Below, piece after piece: positions 8,398-16,692 of a stretch of 49,445 nt of DNA. The position numbers and the translations under genes are program-made. This DNA comes from Nocardiopsis sp. MG754419 (GTDB lineage Bacteria; Actinomycetota; Actinomycetes; Streptosporangiales; Streptosporangiaceae): contig NZ_QOCZ01000068.1 in assembly GCF_018207095.1 (NCBI RefSeq), forward strand, positions 1 to 49,445, given 5' to 3'. The notes beneath the pieces are model-generated. The model saw nothing but the letters and a program-made list of their open reading frames with translations, was not told the DNA's origin and did not search any database. Each line of letters starts with the position of its first letter. The stretch's first letter is position 1.

Positions 8398-10086
8398 TCA
8401 GCGTCCGCGCGAGGCGCGGTAGCGGCGCACCAGTGCGCGGGTGGAGGCGTCCAGCCCGGACACCTCGGCGCCCTCGGTCAGGGCGGGCTCCACCTTCTTG
8501 GCGAGCACCTTGCCGAGCTGCACCCCCCACTGGTCGAAGGAGTTGATGTTCCACACGGCGCCCTGCACGAACACCTTGTGCTCGTAGAGCGCGATGAGCT
8601 GGCCCAGCGTCGACGGGTCGAGCCGGTCGGCCAGGATCGTGGTGGTCGGTCGGTTGCCGTGGAAGGTGCGATGCGGCACCAGGTCGGCCCGGACCCCCTC
8701 CGCGGCGACCTCCTCCTCCGTGCGCCCGAAGGCGAGGGCCTGACCCTGCGCGAACAGGTTGGCCATCAGCAGGTCGTGCTGGGGCACCAGCCCCTCGGGC
8801 AGGTCCGGGGCGGGTCGGGAGAAGCCCAAGAGATCGGCCGGGACGAACCGGGTGCCCTGGTGCAGCAACTGGAAGTAGGCGTGCTGACCGTTGGTGCCGG
8901 GGGTGCCCCACACCACCGGACCGGTCTGCCAGCCGACGGGACGGCCGTCGCGCTGAACCGACTTGCCGTTCGACTCCATGTCCAACTGCTGCAGGTAGGC
9001 GGTGAAGCGGGACATGTGGTGGCTGTACGGCAGCACCGCGTGCGACTGGACGTCGAAGAAACCGCCGTACCACACGCCGAGCAGACCGAGCAGGAACGGC
9101 AGGTTGCGTTCGGCGGGGGCCGTGGCGAAGTGGGTGTCCATGAGGTGGAAACCGCCGAGCATCTCCCGGAACCGCTCCGGGCCCAGCGCCACCATGAGCG
9201 AGAGGCCGATGGCGGAGTCGTAGGAGTAGCGGCCGCCCACCCAGTCCCAGAACTCGAACATGTTGGCGGTGTCGATGCCGAACGCGGCGACCTCGTCGGC
9301 GTTGGTGGAGACGGCCACGAAGTGGCGCGCGATGGCGTCCTCGCCCGCCCCGAGTCCGTCGAGCAGCCAGTCGCGGGCGGCGGTGGCGTTGGTGATGGTC
9401 TCGATGGTGGTGAAGGTCTTGGAGGCCACCACGAACAGGGTGTGTTCGGGGTCGGCGTCGATGAGCGCCTCGTGCAGGTCGGCGCCGTCGACGTTGGAGA
9501 CGAACCGGAACTCCAGTCCGCGGTCGGTGTAGGGGCGCAACGCCTCGTAGGCCATGGCCGGACCCAGGTCGGAGCCGCCGATGCCGATGTTGATCACCCG
9601 GGTCACCGGACGACCCGTGTACCCGAGCCAGGTACGGGCGCGCACCTTCTCGGCGAACTCCGCCATCGCGTCCAGGACCCGGTGCACCTCGGGGACCACG
9701 TCCTCGCCGTCGGCGCGGATCACGGACCCACGGGGCGCGCGCAGCGCGGTGTGCAGGACCGCGCGGTCCTCGGTGAGGTTGATGTGGTCCCCGCGCAGCA
9801 TGGCGTCGCGCAGCCGGGCCACACCGGTGGCGGCGGCCAGGTCGGTGAGCAGCCCCAGGGTCTCGTCGGTGACCAGGTTCTTGGAGTAGTCGACGTAGAG
9901 CGAACCGACGCCGAGGCCGTACCGGTCGGCCCGCGCGGGGTCGTCGGCGAAGAGTCGGCGCAGGTGGGTGGCGCCGAACCGGTCACGGTGCTCGCGCAGT
10001 CGGATCCACTCGTCCCGGCGGTCCAGGGGAACACCGGCCCGGTCTCCGGTGTCCTCGGTTCGAGGGAGGGGTGTGCTGGCAGACAT
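8398..10086 (-). CDS. pgi: Glucose-6-phosphate isomerase
   Basis: Interconverts glucose 6-phosphate and fructose 6-phosphate in the cytoplasm (glycolysis/gluconeogenesis). It has 562 residues from ATG 10086 ([12 protein letters not shown]), preceded by GAGGAG, close to the usual length of the long bacterial form (about 550). Visible signatures: [14 protein letters not shown] near residue 165, and the first PGI signature region with FVSNVDG. The active-site block [23 protein letters not shown] lies near residue 395. The second signature region is [18 protein letters not shown], near the end. It is a single-gene unit with its own terminator. Nothing unusual is seen in the sequence. Confidence 0.98.
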   Translation of the reverse strand: MSASTPLPRTEDTGDRAGVPLDRRDEWIRLREHRDRFGATHLRRLFADDPARADRYGLGVGSLYVDYSKNLVTDETLGLLTDLAAATGVARLRDAMLRGDHINLTEDRAVLHTALRAPRGSVIRADGEDVVPEVHRVLDAMAEFAEKVRARTWLGYTGRPVTRVINIGIGGSDLGPAMAYEALRPYTDRGLEFRFVSNVDGADLHEALIDADPEHTLFVVASKTFTTIETITNATAARDWLLDGLGAGEDAIARHFVAVSTNADEVAAFGIDTANMFEFWDWVGGRYSYDSAIGLSLMVALGPERFREMLGGFHLMDTHFATAPAERNLPFLLGLLGVWYGGFFDVQSHAVLPYSHHMSRFTAYLQQLDMESNGKSVQRDGRPVGWQTGPVVWGTPGTNGQHAYFQLLHQGTRFVPADLLGFSRPAPDLPEGLVPQHDLLMANLFAQGQALAFGRTEEEVAAEGVRADLVPHRTFHGNRPTTTILADRLDPSTLGQLIALYEHKVFVQGAVWNINSFDQWGVQLGKVLAKKVEPALTEGAEVSGLDASTRALVRRYRASRGR

Positions 10087-10232
10087 CCGGTCGCTCCTCG
10101 TCGTCCATGGTCTGGGTGGAGACGCGGTGCCGCGCGTGCTCACTCCACGCACCACGCCCACAGTTCGCGGCTGCGCCCCCACCTTCCCATGAAAGACGCC
10201 GATCGTGGGCTCTTCGCCGCACGTCGACGACC

Positions 10233-11126
10233 TCAGACGGGGCTGCGGTCGCCGTCCCGGTCGGCGCGCTCTCCACGCAGGTGAGCCACTTCCTCCCGCA
10301 GAGCGCGCAGCTCGGCGAGGATCTCGCGTTGTCCGGCGTCCGGGCCTCCCTGCGGGCCGTCGTCCGGCCCCTCGGCCCCGTGTCCGGACTCGCCACCGCC
10401 CCCGGCCTCGCGTTCCTCGTGTCCGGCCTTGTCGAGCGCCTCCACGGCCACGGCGATGAACAGGTTCAGTGCGATGAGCGTGGACACCAGGACGAAGACC
10501 ACGAAGAAGACCCAGGCCAGGGGTTGACCCTTCATGACGTCCTGCGCGATGTCACCCCAACCGTCCGCGGTGAAGATCTGGAAGAGGGTGAACAGGGACG
10601 TCCACAGGTCACCGAAGTAGCGGGGGCTGTCCTCACCGAAGAGTTTGGTGGCCATCACCGCCGAGACGTACAGCAGCAGCCCCACCAGCACCATGATGGA
10701 GGCCATGCCCGGCAGGGCGCGGAAGAGCCCGGCCACCACGTGGCGCAGGGTCGGTATCACCGACAACAACCGCAGGACGCGCAGGACCCTGAGCACGCGC
10801 AGGACGGCGTAGGGGCCGGTGGCCGGCATCAGCGCGATGCCGATGATGACCGTGTCGAACCAGCTCCAGGGGTCCCGGAGGAAGTCCCTGCGGTGGGCGA
10901 ACATGCGCAGCGCCAGCTCGATGACGAACAGGGCCAGGATCACTCTGTCGATACCGGTGAGCAGGTCGCCGTGGGCGTCCATCATCCGCTTCGACGTCTC
11001 GATGCCGAGGATGACGGCGTTGATGAGGATGAGGGTGATGACTCCGGCCTGGAACCAGGGGGCGTCGACCAGGGATCGGACCCGTTCGCGTGCGGTCACT
11101 GGAGGCAGAACTCCGTCTCTTGTCAT
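10233..11126 (-). CDS. Voltage-gated ion channel, single-domain six-helix type (BacNav-like)
   Basis: 297 residues. S1 ([20 protein letters not shown]), S2, S3 and a voltage sensor S4 with regularly spaced arginines ([14 protein letters not shown]) are visible at about residues 108-122. S5, a pore loop and S6 ([28 protein letters not shown]) follow. The C-terminus has a Gly-rich linker and a charged helix ([20 protein letters not shown]) that probably forms the tetrameric coiled coil. The filter region reads FTADGWGD, where characterised sodium channels of this family have TLESW. So Asp takes the Glu position and a second Asp follows; ion selectivity cannot be read from this. No functional partner is adjacent; pgi is downstream and a small acidic-protein gene is divergent. 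Confidence 0.9.
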   Translation of the reverse strand: MTRDGVLPPVTARERVRSLVDAPWFQAGVITLILINAVILGIETSKRMMDAHGDLLTGIDRVILALFVIELALRMFAHRRDFLRDPWSWFDTVIIGIALMPATGPYAVLRVLRVLRVLRLLSVIPTLRHVVAGLFRALPGMASIMVLVGLLLYVSAVMATKLFGEDSPRYFGDLWTSLFTLFQIFTADGWGDIAQDVMKGQPLAWVFFVVFVLVSTLIALNLFIAVAVEALDKAGHEEREAGGGGESGHGAEGPDDGPQGGPDAGQREILAELRALREEVAHLRGERADRDGDRSPV

Positions 11127-11263
11127 CGGTGGGGCGGCGAAAGAGCCTACCCTCGGGCGCTGCGCCCCGTTTCGCCCTCGTCGCCCTCGGTGCGCGCCGT
11201 CCTGGTATCCCCCACGCCGCAGTGGGCATGATCACCTTAGGTACCGAGGCGAGGGGGCCGCCG

Positions 11264-11587
11264 GTGACGGAATCCGCGAACACGTCCGGGGAGCCGGGCG
11301 GTGACGACACGGACGTCGACGACGTCGACGCCGCGATGGACGTGGGTGCCCCGGGCCAGGACACCGCCGTGGCGGAGTACCTGGAGGAGCACCCGGACGA
11401 CTATCAGATCGAGGAGATCGAGGATCACGAGGTACTCGGTATAGACGCCGAGGTGGGTCGGGAGGTTCCGGAACCCGGTCCCGAACCGGAGGAGTCGCCT
11501 CCACCGGTGCCGGGCCGCGAGGCCATGTCCAGGCTGTTGGACGCCGAACGGTACGCCGAACGCGTGGAGCGTCGGTGGGAACCGTGA
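11264..11587 (+). CDS. Small acidic protein of unknown function
   Basis: 107 residues from GTG 11264, which has a GAGGGGG stretch upstream. ATG 11228 would add 12 residues. It is strongly acidic: the first half is rich in Asp/Glu (DDTDVDDVDAAMDV, EYLEEHPDDYQIEEIEDHEV). A Pro-rich linker follows, then a short basic helix (AMSRLLDAERYAERVERRW). It has no signal peptide or membrane helix. Codon usage (third-position GC) looks coding. It is convergent with the GntR regulator gene, with a 42-bp gap. I do not recognise a family. Confidence 0.6.
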   Translation: MTESANTSGEPGGDDTDVDDVDAAMDVGAPGQDTAVAEYLEEHPDDYQIEEIEDHEVLGIDAEVGREVPEPGPEPEESPPPVPGREAMSRLLDAERYAERVERRWEP

Positions 11588-11629
11588 TCGCCTCCGACCG
11601 GACCGGCGATCCGCCGGGAACGCCCGGGC

Positions 11630-12343
11630 TCAGTACGTCCCGGACCGCCGTTGGGCGTGGAGCCAGCGCTCCACGCGGAGCACGTGCGTGGCCGCGGCGG
11701 ACCGCGCGGCCTCGGGGTCGCGCTCCCGGAGCGCCTCCAGGATGCGCCGGTGGTCCTCGTGCAGGTCGTGGGCGATCCCCTCGGCGTCGTGCCCCGCCCA
11801 CACACGCTCGTTGAGGGTGGGCGAGGACAGTCCCGCGTGCACGGCCGAGAGCGTGGCGTTGCCGGCGCACGCGACGATCCGCCGGTGGAATCCCACGTCG
11901 AACGCTCCCGAGTCGGCGGGGGCGGCGTGGTGATCGGTGTCCTCCAACCGACCCAGCAGCGCGCCGATGCGCTCCAGGTCGTCATCGGTGGCGCGGGCCG
12001 CGGCGATGGCGGTGGCGGCGGGTTCGATCATCCGGCGCACCTGGAGGACCTCCACCAGCGTGGGGTCCGGCGACACCTCGGCCAGGACCCCGAAGGCCTC
12101 CAGGAGGTCGGCGGGGCGCAGGGCCGTGACGTACACACCGGCCCCGTGACGGACCTCCAGGACGCCCAGGGTCGTGAGGGTACGGATCGCCTCGCGCACC
12201 GAGCCACGGGAGACACCGAGACGGGCGGACAGCTCGCGTTCCGTAGGCAAACGCTGCTGAGGTCCTACCTCTCCCCCAGCGATCATCGCCTTGATCTGCT
12301 CGACCGTCCGCTGCGTGACCGGGGTACGCACTCCGTCAACCAC
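11630..12343 (-). CDS. FadR-type GntR regulator, probable repressor of lutABC
   Basis: 237 residues from GTG 12343. Residues 10-75 form the GntR winged helix (QRLPTERELSARLGVSRGSVREAIRTL). Residues about 90-225 form the FCD ligand domain, with the metal/ligand signature FDVGFHRRIVACAGN and DLHEDHRRILEAL. LldR/LutR regulators of this type sense lactate. The gene is divergent from lutABC, and a TGGT-N3-ACCA operator lies in the shared 191-bp promoter region, so control of lut is strongly implied but not shown. Confidence 0.9.
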   Translation of the reverse strand: MVDGVRTPVTQRTVEQIKAMIAGGEVGPQQRLPTERELSARLGVSRGSVREAIRTLTTLGVLEVRHGAGVYVTALRPADLLEAFGVLAEVSPDPTLVEVLQVRRMIEPAATAIAAARATDDDLERIGALLGRLEDTDHHAAPADSGAFDVGFHRRIVACAGNATLSAVHAGLSSPTLNERVWAGHDAEGIAHDLHEDHRRILEALRERDPEAARSAAATHVLRVERWLHAQRRSGTY

Positions 12344-12433
12344 GCCGCTCCCCCGTTTTCTCCGTGAACACGTCAGAATTCTACCCCTCCGAGACGACGA
12401 ACCCCACTTGCCCGCGGGGCGAAGTTGTTGCAC

Positions 12434-12448
12434 AGTGGTCGGACCACT
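12434..12448. promoter_or_regulatory. FadR/LldR-type operator of the lut operon
   Basis: AGTGGTC-G-GACCACT is a perfect inverted repeat containing the FadR-family core TGGTCGGACCA (TGGT-N3-ACCA). It lies 87 bp upstream of the lutA ATG and 91 bp upstream of the regulator's start. Confidence 0.75.
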
Positions 12449-12534
12449 CGACGTGACGGTCAGCGCGTCGAGCGCCCCCACCGGCGGCGAGCCCCGCATC
12501 ATCGAGTGGGACCGGTGGGGCACGAAGGAGGCAC

Positions 12535-13275
12535 ATGCGGATCGCGCTGTTCATCACCTGTGTCAACGACACGCTCTTCCCCGACACCGGCCGATCGGTC
12601 GTCCGGCTGCTGGAGCGCCTGGGACACGAGGTGGTCTTCCCCACCGAGCAGACCTGCTGCGGCCAGATGCACTACAACACCGGTTACCGACGCCCGGCGG
12701 CCCGGCTCGCCGTGCGCTTCGCCCGGACCTTCGACGGCGCCGACGCCGTCGTGGTCCCCTCGGCCTCGTGCGCGGCGATGATCCGTGAGCACTACCCGAA
12801 GCTGGGACGGAGCGGCAGCCGTCTGTCCCGAAGGATGGCCGACCTGGGCCCGCGCGTGTACGACCTCACCGAGTTCCTCGTGGACGTCCTGGGGGTCACC
12901 GACGTGGGCGCCTACTATCCGCACAAGGTCGTCTACCACCCCACCTGTCACGGGCTCCGTTCCCTGGGCCTCGGCGATCGCCCGTATCGGCTGCTGCGCG
13001 CGGTCCGAGGCCTGGAGCTCCTGGAACTGCCCGGGGCGACCGAGTGCTGCGGGTTCGGCGGCACGTTCTCGGTCAAGAACGGCGACGTGTCAGCCGCCAT
13101 GGGTTTCGACAAGGCCCGGCACGCGATGGAGACCGGCGCCGAGGTGCTGTGCGCGGTGGACAACTCCTGCCTGATGCACATCGGCGGGACGCTGTCCCGG
13201 CAACGCTCGGGCCTGCGCATCGCGCACATCGCGGAGATCCTGGCGAGCACGGAGAAGGAGTACGCGACCACATGA
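12535..13275 (+). CDS. lutA: L-lactate oxidation complex subunit LutA, CCG-domain protein
   Basis: 246 residues starting at ATG 12535 after GAAGGAGG. It has two CCG (cysteine-rich) domains: TCCGQMHYNTG at residues 40-50 and HPTCHG...ECCGFGG at about 135-176, which bind a non-cubane Fe-S cluster in this family. With LutB and LutC it oxidises L-lactate to pyruvate and feeds electrons to the respiratory chain. It is the first gene of the operon; its stop overlaps the lutB start (ATGA). Confidence 0.95.
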   Translation: MRIALFITCVNDTLFPDTGRSVVRLLERLGHEVVFPTEQTCCGQMHYNTGYRRPAARLAVRFARTFDGADAVVVPSASCAAMIREHYPKLGRSGSRLSRRMADLGPRVYDLTEFLVDVLGVTDVGAYYPHKVVYHPTCHGLRSLGLGDRPYRLLRAVRGLELLELPGATECCGFGGTFSVKNGDVSAAMGFDKARHAMETGAEVLCAVDNSCLMHIGGTLSRQRSGLRIAHIAEILASTEKEYATT

Positions 13276-14699
13276 GCAGCGCCACGTTCCTGGGCATGCC
13301 GCCCTTCCCGGAGGCGGCCGAGCACGCCGTGCGCGACGCGCGCACCCGGCACAACCTCCACAAGGCCACGCACACCATCCGCGGCAAACGCGACGCGGTC
13401 GTCGGCGAACTGGGCGACGACTGGGCGCGGCTGCGCGCCGAGGGCGAAGCGGTCAAGACGCACACCCTGCGCCACCTGGACCACTACCTGGAGCGGTTGG
13501 AGGAGTCGGTCCAACGCGCGGGCGGCACCGTGCACTGGGCGGCGGACGCCGCCGAGGCCAACGCGATCGTCACCCGCCTGGTCCGACGGACCGGCGAGAC
13601 CGAGGTCGTCAAGGTCAAGTCGATGGCCACTCAGGAGATCGAACTCAACAACGCCCTGGAGGCGGCGGGCATCACCGCCTACGAGACCGACCTGGCGGAG
13701 TTGATCGTGCAGTTGGGCGAGGACCTGCCCTCGCACATCCTGGTGCCCGCGATCCACCTGGGCCGCTCCCAGATCCGGGAGATCTTCCTGGACAAGATGG
13801 CCGAGTGGGGGGTGCCGGCGCCGGCGGACCTGACGGACGACCCGCGCGCGCTGGCCGAGGCCGCCCGGGTCCACCTGCGCGAGCTGTTCCTGCGCTCCAA
13901 GGTGGCAGTGTCGGGCGCCAACTTCGCGGTGGCCGACAGCGGTACCCTGGTGGTGCTGGAGTCGGAGGGCAACGGTCGCATGTGCCTGACCCTGCCGGAG
14001 ACGCTCATCTCGGTGGTGGGGATCGAGAAGATCGTGCCCACGTGGTCGGACCTGGAGGTGTTCCTCCAACTGTTGCCGCGCTCCTCCACGGGCGAGCGGA
14101 TGAACCCCTACACCTCGACCTGGACCGGGGTGACCCCCGGGGACGGACCGCAGGACTTCCACCTGGTGTTGTTGGACAACGGCCGCACCGACGTGCTCGC
14201 CGACACCGTGGGACGGCAGGCACTGCGCTGCATCCGGTGTTCGGCCTGCCTGAACATCTGCCCGGTCTACGAACGCACCGGTGGGCACGCCTACGGTTCG
14301 GTCTATCCCGGGCCGATCGGCGCCATCCTCACCCCGCAGCTGCACGGGATGTCCTCGGAGGTCGACCGCGCCCTGCCCTACGCGTCGTCGCTGTGCGGCG
14401 CCTGCTACGACGTGTGCCCGGTGGCCATCGACATCCCCGAGGTGCTGGTGCACCTGCGCGAACAGGTGGCGTCGGCCCCGGGGCACATGGGCGAGAAGGC
14501 CATGATGGCCGGGGCCGAGGCGGTGTTCGGTTCCTCGACCGCCCTCGACGCGGCGCAGCGCGCCGCCGGGCTGGTCGGCGGCGCGATCCCCAAACACCTG
14601 CCGGGGACGGCGGGCAAGTGGACCGACACCCGGGACCTGCCCGAGATCCCTCGGGGTTCCTTCCGGCAGTGGTGGAACGAGCGAGAGGAGGACCGTTGA
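13272..14699 (+). CDS. lutB: Lactate utilization iron-sulfur protein LutB
   Basis: 475 residues. The N-terminal LUD domain (about 60-290) contains FAVADSGTLVVLESEGNGRM. The C-terminal ferredoxin-like part has two 4Fe-4S motifs: CIRCSACLNICP near residue 320 and CGACYDVCP near 375. A DUF3390-like tail follows (SSTALDAAQRAAGLV). It probably transfers electrons from lactate oxidation. It overlaps lutA by 4 bp and lutC by 1 bp (TGATG), so all three genes are translationally coupled. Confidence 0.96.
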   Translation: MSSATFLGMPPFPEAAEHAVRDARTRHNLHKATHTIRGKRDAVVGELGDDWARLRAEGEAVKTHTLRHLDHYLERLEESVQRAGGTVHWAADAAEANAIVTRLVRRTGETEVVKVKSMATQEIELNNALEAAGITAYETDLAELIVQLGEDLPSHILVPAIHLGRSQIREIFLDKMAEWGVPAPADLTDDPRALAEAARVHLRELFLRSKVAVSGANFAVADSGTLVVLESEGNGRMCLTLPETLISVVGIEKIVPTWSDLEVFLQLLPRSSTGERMNPYTSTWTGVTPGDGPQDFHLVLLDNGRTDVLADTVGRQALRCIRCSACLNICPVYERTGGHAYGSVYPGPIGAILTPQLHGMSSEVDRALPYASSLCGACYDVCPVAIDIPEVLVHLREQVASAPGHMGEKAMMAGAEAVFGSSTALDAAQRAAGLVGGAIPKHLPGTAGKWTDTRDLPEIPRGSFRQWWNEREEDR

Positions 14700-15343
14700 T
14701 GGGCGGCTCCCGCGAACGTGTGCTGGCCCGGGTCCGTGCGGCCCTGGCCGACGTGCCCGCTGACGAACCGGTGGAGCGTCCTTCGGAACACCCCTACGCC
14801 GACGCCCACTCCGAGGGAGACACCCTGGAGGTGCTGGCGGACCGCTTGTTGGACTACAAGGCCTTGGTGGAGCGGGTGACGGAGGCCGACCTGCCGGGTC
14901 GGATCGCGGCGGCGTTGGACCGGCGCGGGGCCGGGCGCGTGGCGGTCCCACCGGGGCTGCCGCAGGCGTGGCTGGCCGAGAGCTCGGTGGAACGCGTGGG
15001 CGACACGGCCGAGGCTCCGCTGTCCGCCGCCGACCTGGACGCCACCGACGGAGTGGTGACCGCCTGTGCGGTGGCGATCGCCGAGACCGGCACCCTCGTC
15101 CTCGACGCACGGCCGGACCAAGGCCGCCGGGCTCTGACCCTGGTGCCCGACTACCACCTGTGCGTGGTCCGCGCCGGCCAGGTGGTGGACGGCGTACCGC
15201 AGGCGGTGCGACGGCTGGACCCGGGACGTCCGCTCACCTGGATCAGCGGCCCCTCCGCCACCAGCGACATCGAGCTCAACCGGGTGGAGGGCGTGCACGG
15301 ACCGCGCACTCTGGAGGTCCTGCTGGTGGAGCCGGACACCTGA
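14699..15343 (+). CDS. lutC: Lactate utilization protein LutC
   Basis: 214 residues, single LUD domain. The hallmark region is VAIAETGTLVLDARPDQGRRALTLVP-like, near residues 123-147. It ends with the typical SDIELNRVEGVHGPRTLEVLLVE block. It is the third component of lactate oxidation, needed with LutA and LutB. It begins within the lutB stop codon and is followed by a strong hairpin terminator. Confidence 0.95.
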   Translation: MGGSRERVLARVRAALADVPADEPVERPSEHPYADAHSEGDTLEVLADRLLDYKALVERVTEADLPGRIAAALDRRGAGRVAVPPGLPQAWLAESSVERVGDTAEAPLSAADLDATDGVVTACAVAIAETGTLVLDARPDQGRRALTLVPDYHLCVVRAGQVVDGVPQAVRRLDPGRPLTWISGPSATSDIELNRVEGVHGPRTLEVLLVEPDT

Positions 15344-15380
15344 GGGGTCCCGGTGCGTCGCAGGTGGCGGCGGCCGAGGT

Positions 15381-15415
15381 AGGGCGCGCCTCACCCTCGT
15401 GGTGTGGCGCGCCCT
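15381..15415 (+). terminator. Terminator of lutABC
   Basis: 10-bp perfect stem AGGGCGCGCC / GGCGCGCCCT extended by CACC/GGTG after one mismatch. It starts 38 nt past the lutC stop. Confidence 0.75.
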
Positions 15416-15506
15416 CGGCATGGTGTCCGGCCCGCACCCTCGTGCGACGGGGTCCCGCAGACCTAGCGTTTCCAGGGCAACGAAACCGACACGATGGACG
15501 GTGCCC

Positions 15507-16670
15507 ATGCAACGCCCCCACCGAACGATCGGCGCTCTGGCCGGTGCCCTGAGTCTGGCGACCGTGGCCGCCTGCGGTGCCGAGAGCGCGACCCTGGCCG
15601 GTTCCGACGACGAGAGCCCCGCGCCCCGGGCCTCCCTGCCCGCCCCCACCGGGGAACACCCCGTGGGCAGTACCACGCACCACCTGGTGGACCACGAACG
15701 TGAGGACCCCTGGGCCGGCGGGGACCGCGAGCTCATGGTGACTCTGTGGTACCCGACCCCGACCGACACCGGGGAACGGGCCCCCTACCTGACCGAGGCG
15801 GAGGCCGAGGCGAGCCTGGTCGCCCTCGGCCTGGATGACCTGCCGGTCGAGTCCCTCGTCGAGGTGGGCACCCACTCCGCCCCGGACGTGGAACCGATCG
15901 ACGGCGAGCTGCCGTTGGTGCTCTTCTCACCCGGCGCCGGCGTCTCACGGGTGTGGGCGACCTCGTTGGCCGAGGAGCTGGCCTCGCACGGGTTCGCGGT
16001 GGCCGGGATCGACCACCGCCACGAGGCGGCGCCGGTGGAGTTCCCCGACGGCCTGGTCGAGGAGTGCACCGCCTGCGTGACCCAGGACTGGGATCTGGGC
16101 GGGGTCACCCGCGCGGCGGACGTGGGCTTCCTGTTGGACGAGATCGACACCGGCGCCCTGTCGGCGTGGTCCGCCGCCCTGGACACCGACGCGGTGGGCA
16201 TGATCGGGCACTCCTGGGGCGGGACGGCGGTCGCCCAGAGCCTCCTGGACGAGGAGCGGGTGGCCGCGGGGATCAACCTGGACGGCCCCTACCACGCCTC
16301 CCAGCTGGAGGGCGAGATCGACCGCCCACTGGCCCTGCTCACCAACGACCAGGGGCACGCCTGGGAGGGGTGGGACGAACGCTGGGACGGCCTGACGGGT
16401 GACCGCCGGTGGATCCGCGTGACCGACTCGGGCCACTCCAACGCCTTGGACCGCGGTGTCCTCATGGACCGACTGGACCTGCGGGACGTGCTCACCCCCG
16501 AGCAGTGGCGGGCCCAGTTCGGTGACCTGGACCCCGAACACGGGGTGCGCCTGGTGCGCGACTACTCCACGGGTTACTTCGACCATCACCTGCGCGGCGG
16601 CGCACAGCCGATCGTCGACGACCCGCAGAGCGTGCACCCCGAGCTGGTCGTGGTGGACCCCGAGGGGTGA
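15507..16670 (+). CDS. Secreted lipoprotein alpha/beta hydrolase (platelet-activating-factor acetylhydrolase-like)
   Basis: 387 residues from ATG 15507. The signal peptide ends in a lipobox TVAAC with Cys23. After a short linker comes an alpha/beta hydrolase: LMVTLWYPTP (start of the fold), LPLVLFSPGAG (oxyanion-hole region) and nucleophile elbow GHSWGG with Ser near 235. An acidic residue follows in INLDGPY, and candidate His residues are in TDSGHSNALD. The layout resembles bacterial homologues of platelet-activating-factor acetylhydrolase, which cleave short acyl esters. The true substrate is unknown. The gene is monocistronic, convergent with the P450 gene. Confidence 0.85.
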   Translation: MQRPHRTIGALAGALSLATVAACGAESATLAGSDDESPAPRASLPAPTGEHPVGSTTHHLVDHEREDPWAGGDRELMVTLWYPTPTDTGERAPYLTEAEAEASLVALGLDDLPVESLVEVGTHSAPDVEPIDGELPLVLFSPGAGVSRVWATSLAEELASHGFAVAGIDHRHEAAPVEFPDGLVEECTACVTQDWDLGGVTRAADVGFLLDEIDTGALSAWSAALDTDAVGMIGHSWGGTAVAQSLLDEERVAAGINLDGPYHASQLEGEIDRPLALLTNDQGHAWEGWDERWDGLTGDRRWIRVTDSGHSNALDRGVLMDRLDLRDVLTPEQWRAQFGDLDPEHGVRLVRDYSTGYFDHHLRGGAQPIVDDPQSVHPELVVVDPEG

Positions 16671-16692
16671 GACCGACACCCCCCGCGGGCGG

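Noticed and set aside
7901-8422. 173-codon + strand frame upstream of the transporter
   Set aside because: Highly basic, no ribosome site or family match, and runs into the pgi terminator and 3' end.
12948-15110. 720-codon frame antisense to lutA-lutC
   Set aside because: Antisense shadow of the lut operon; no family features.
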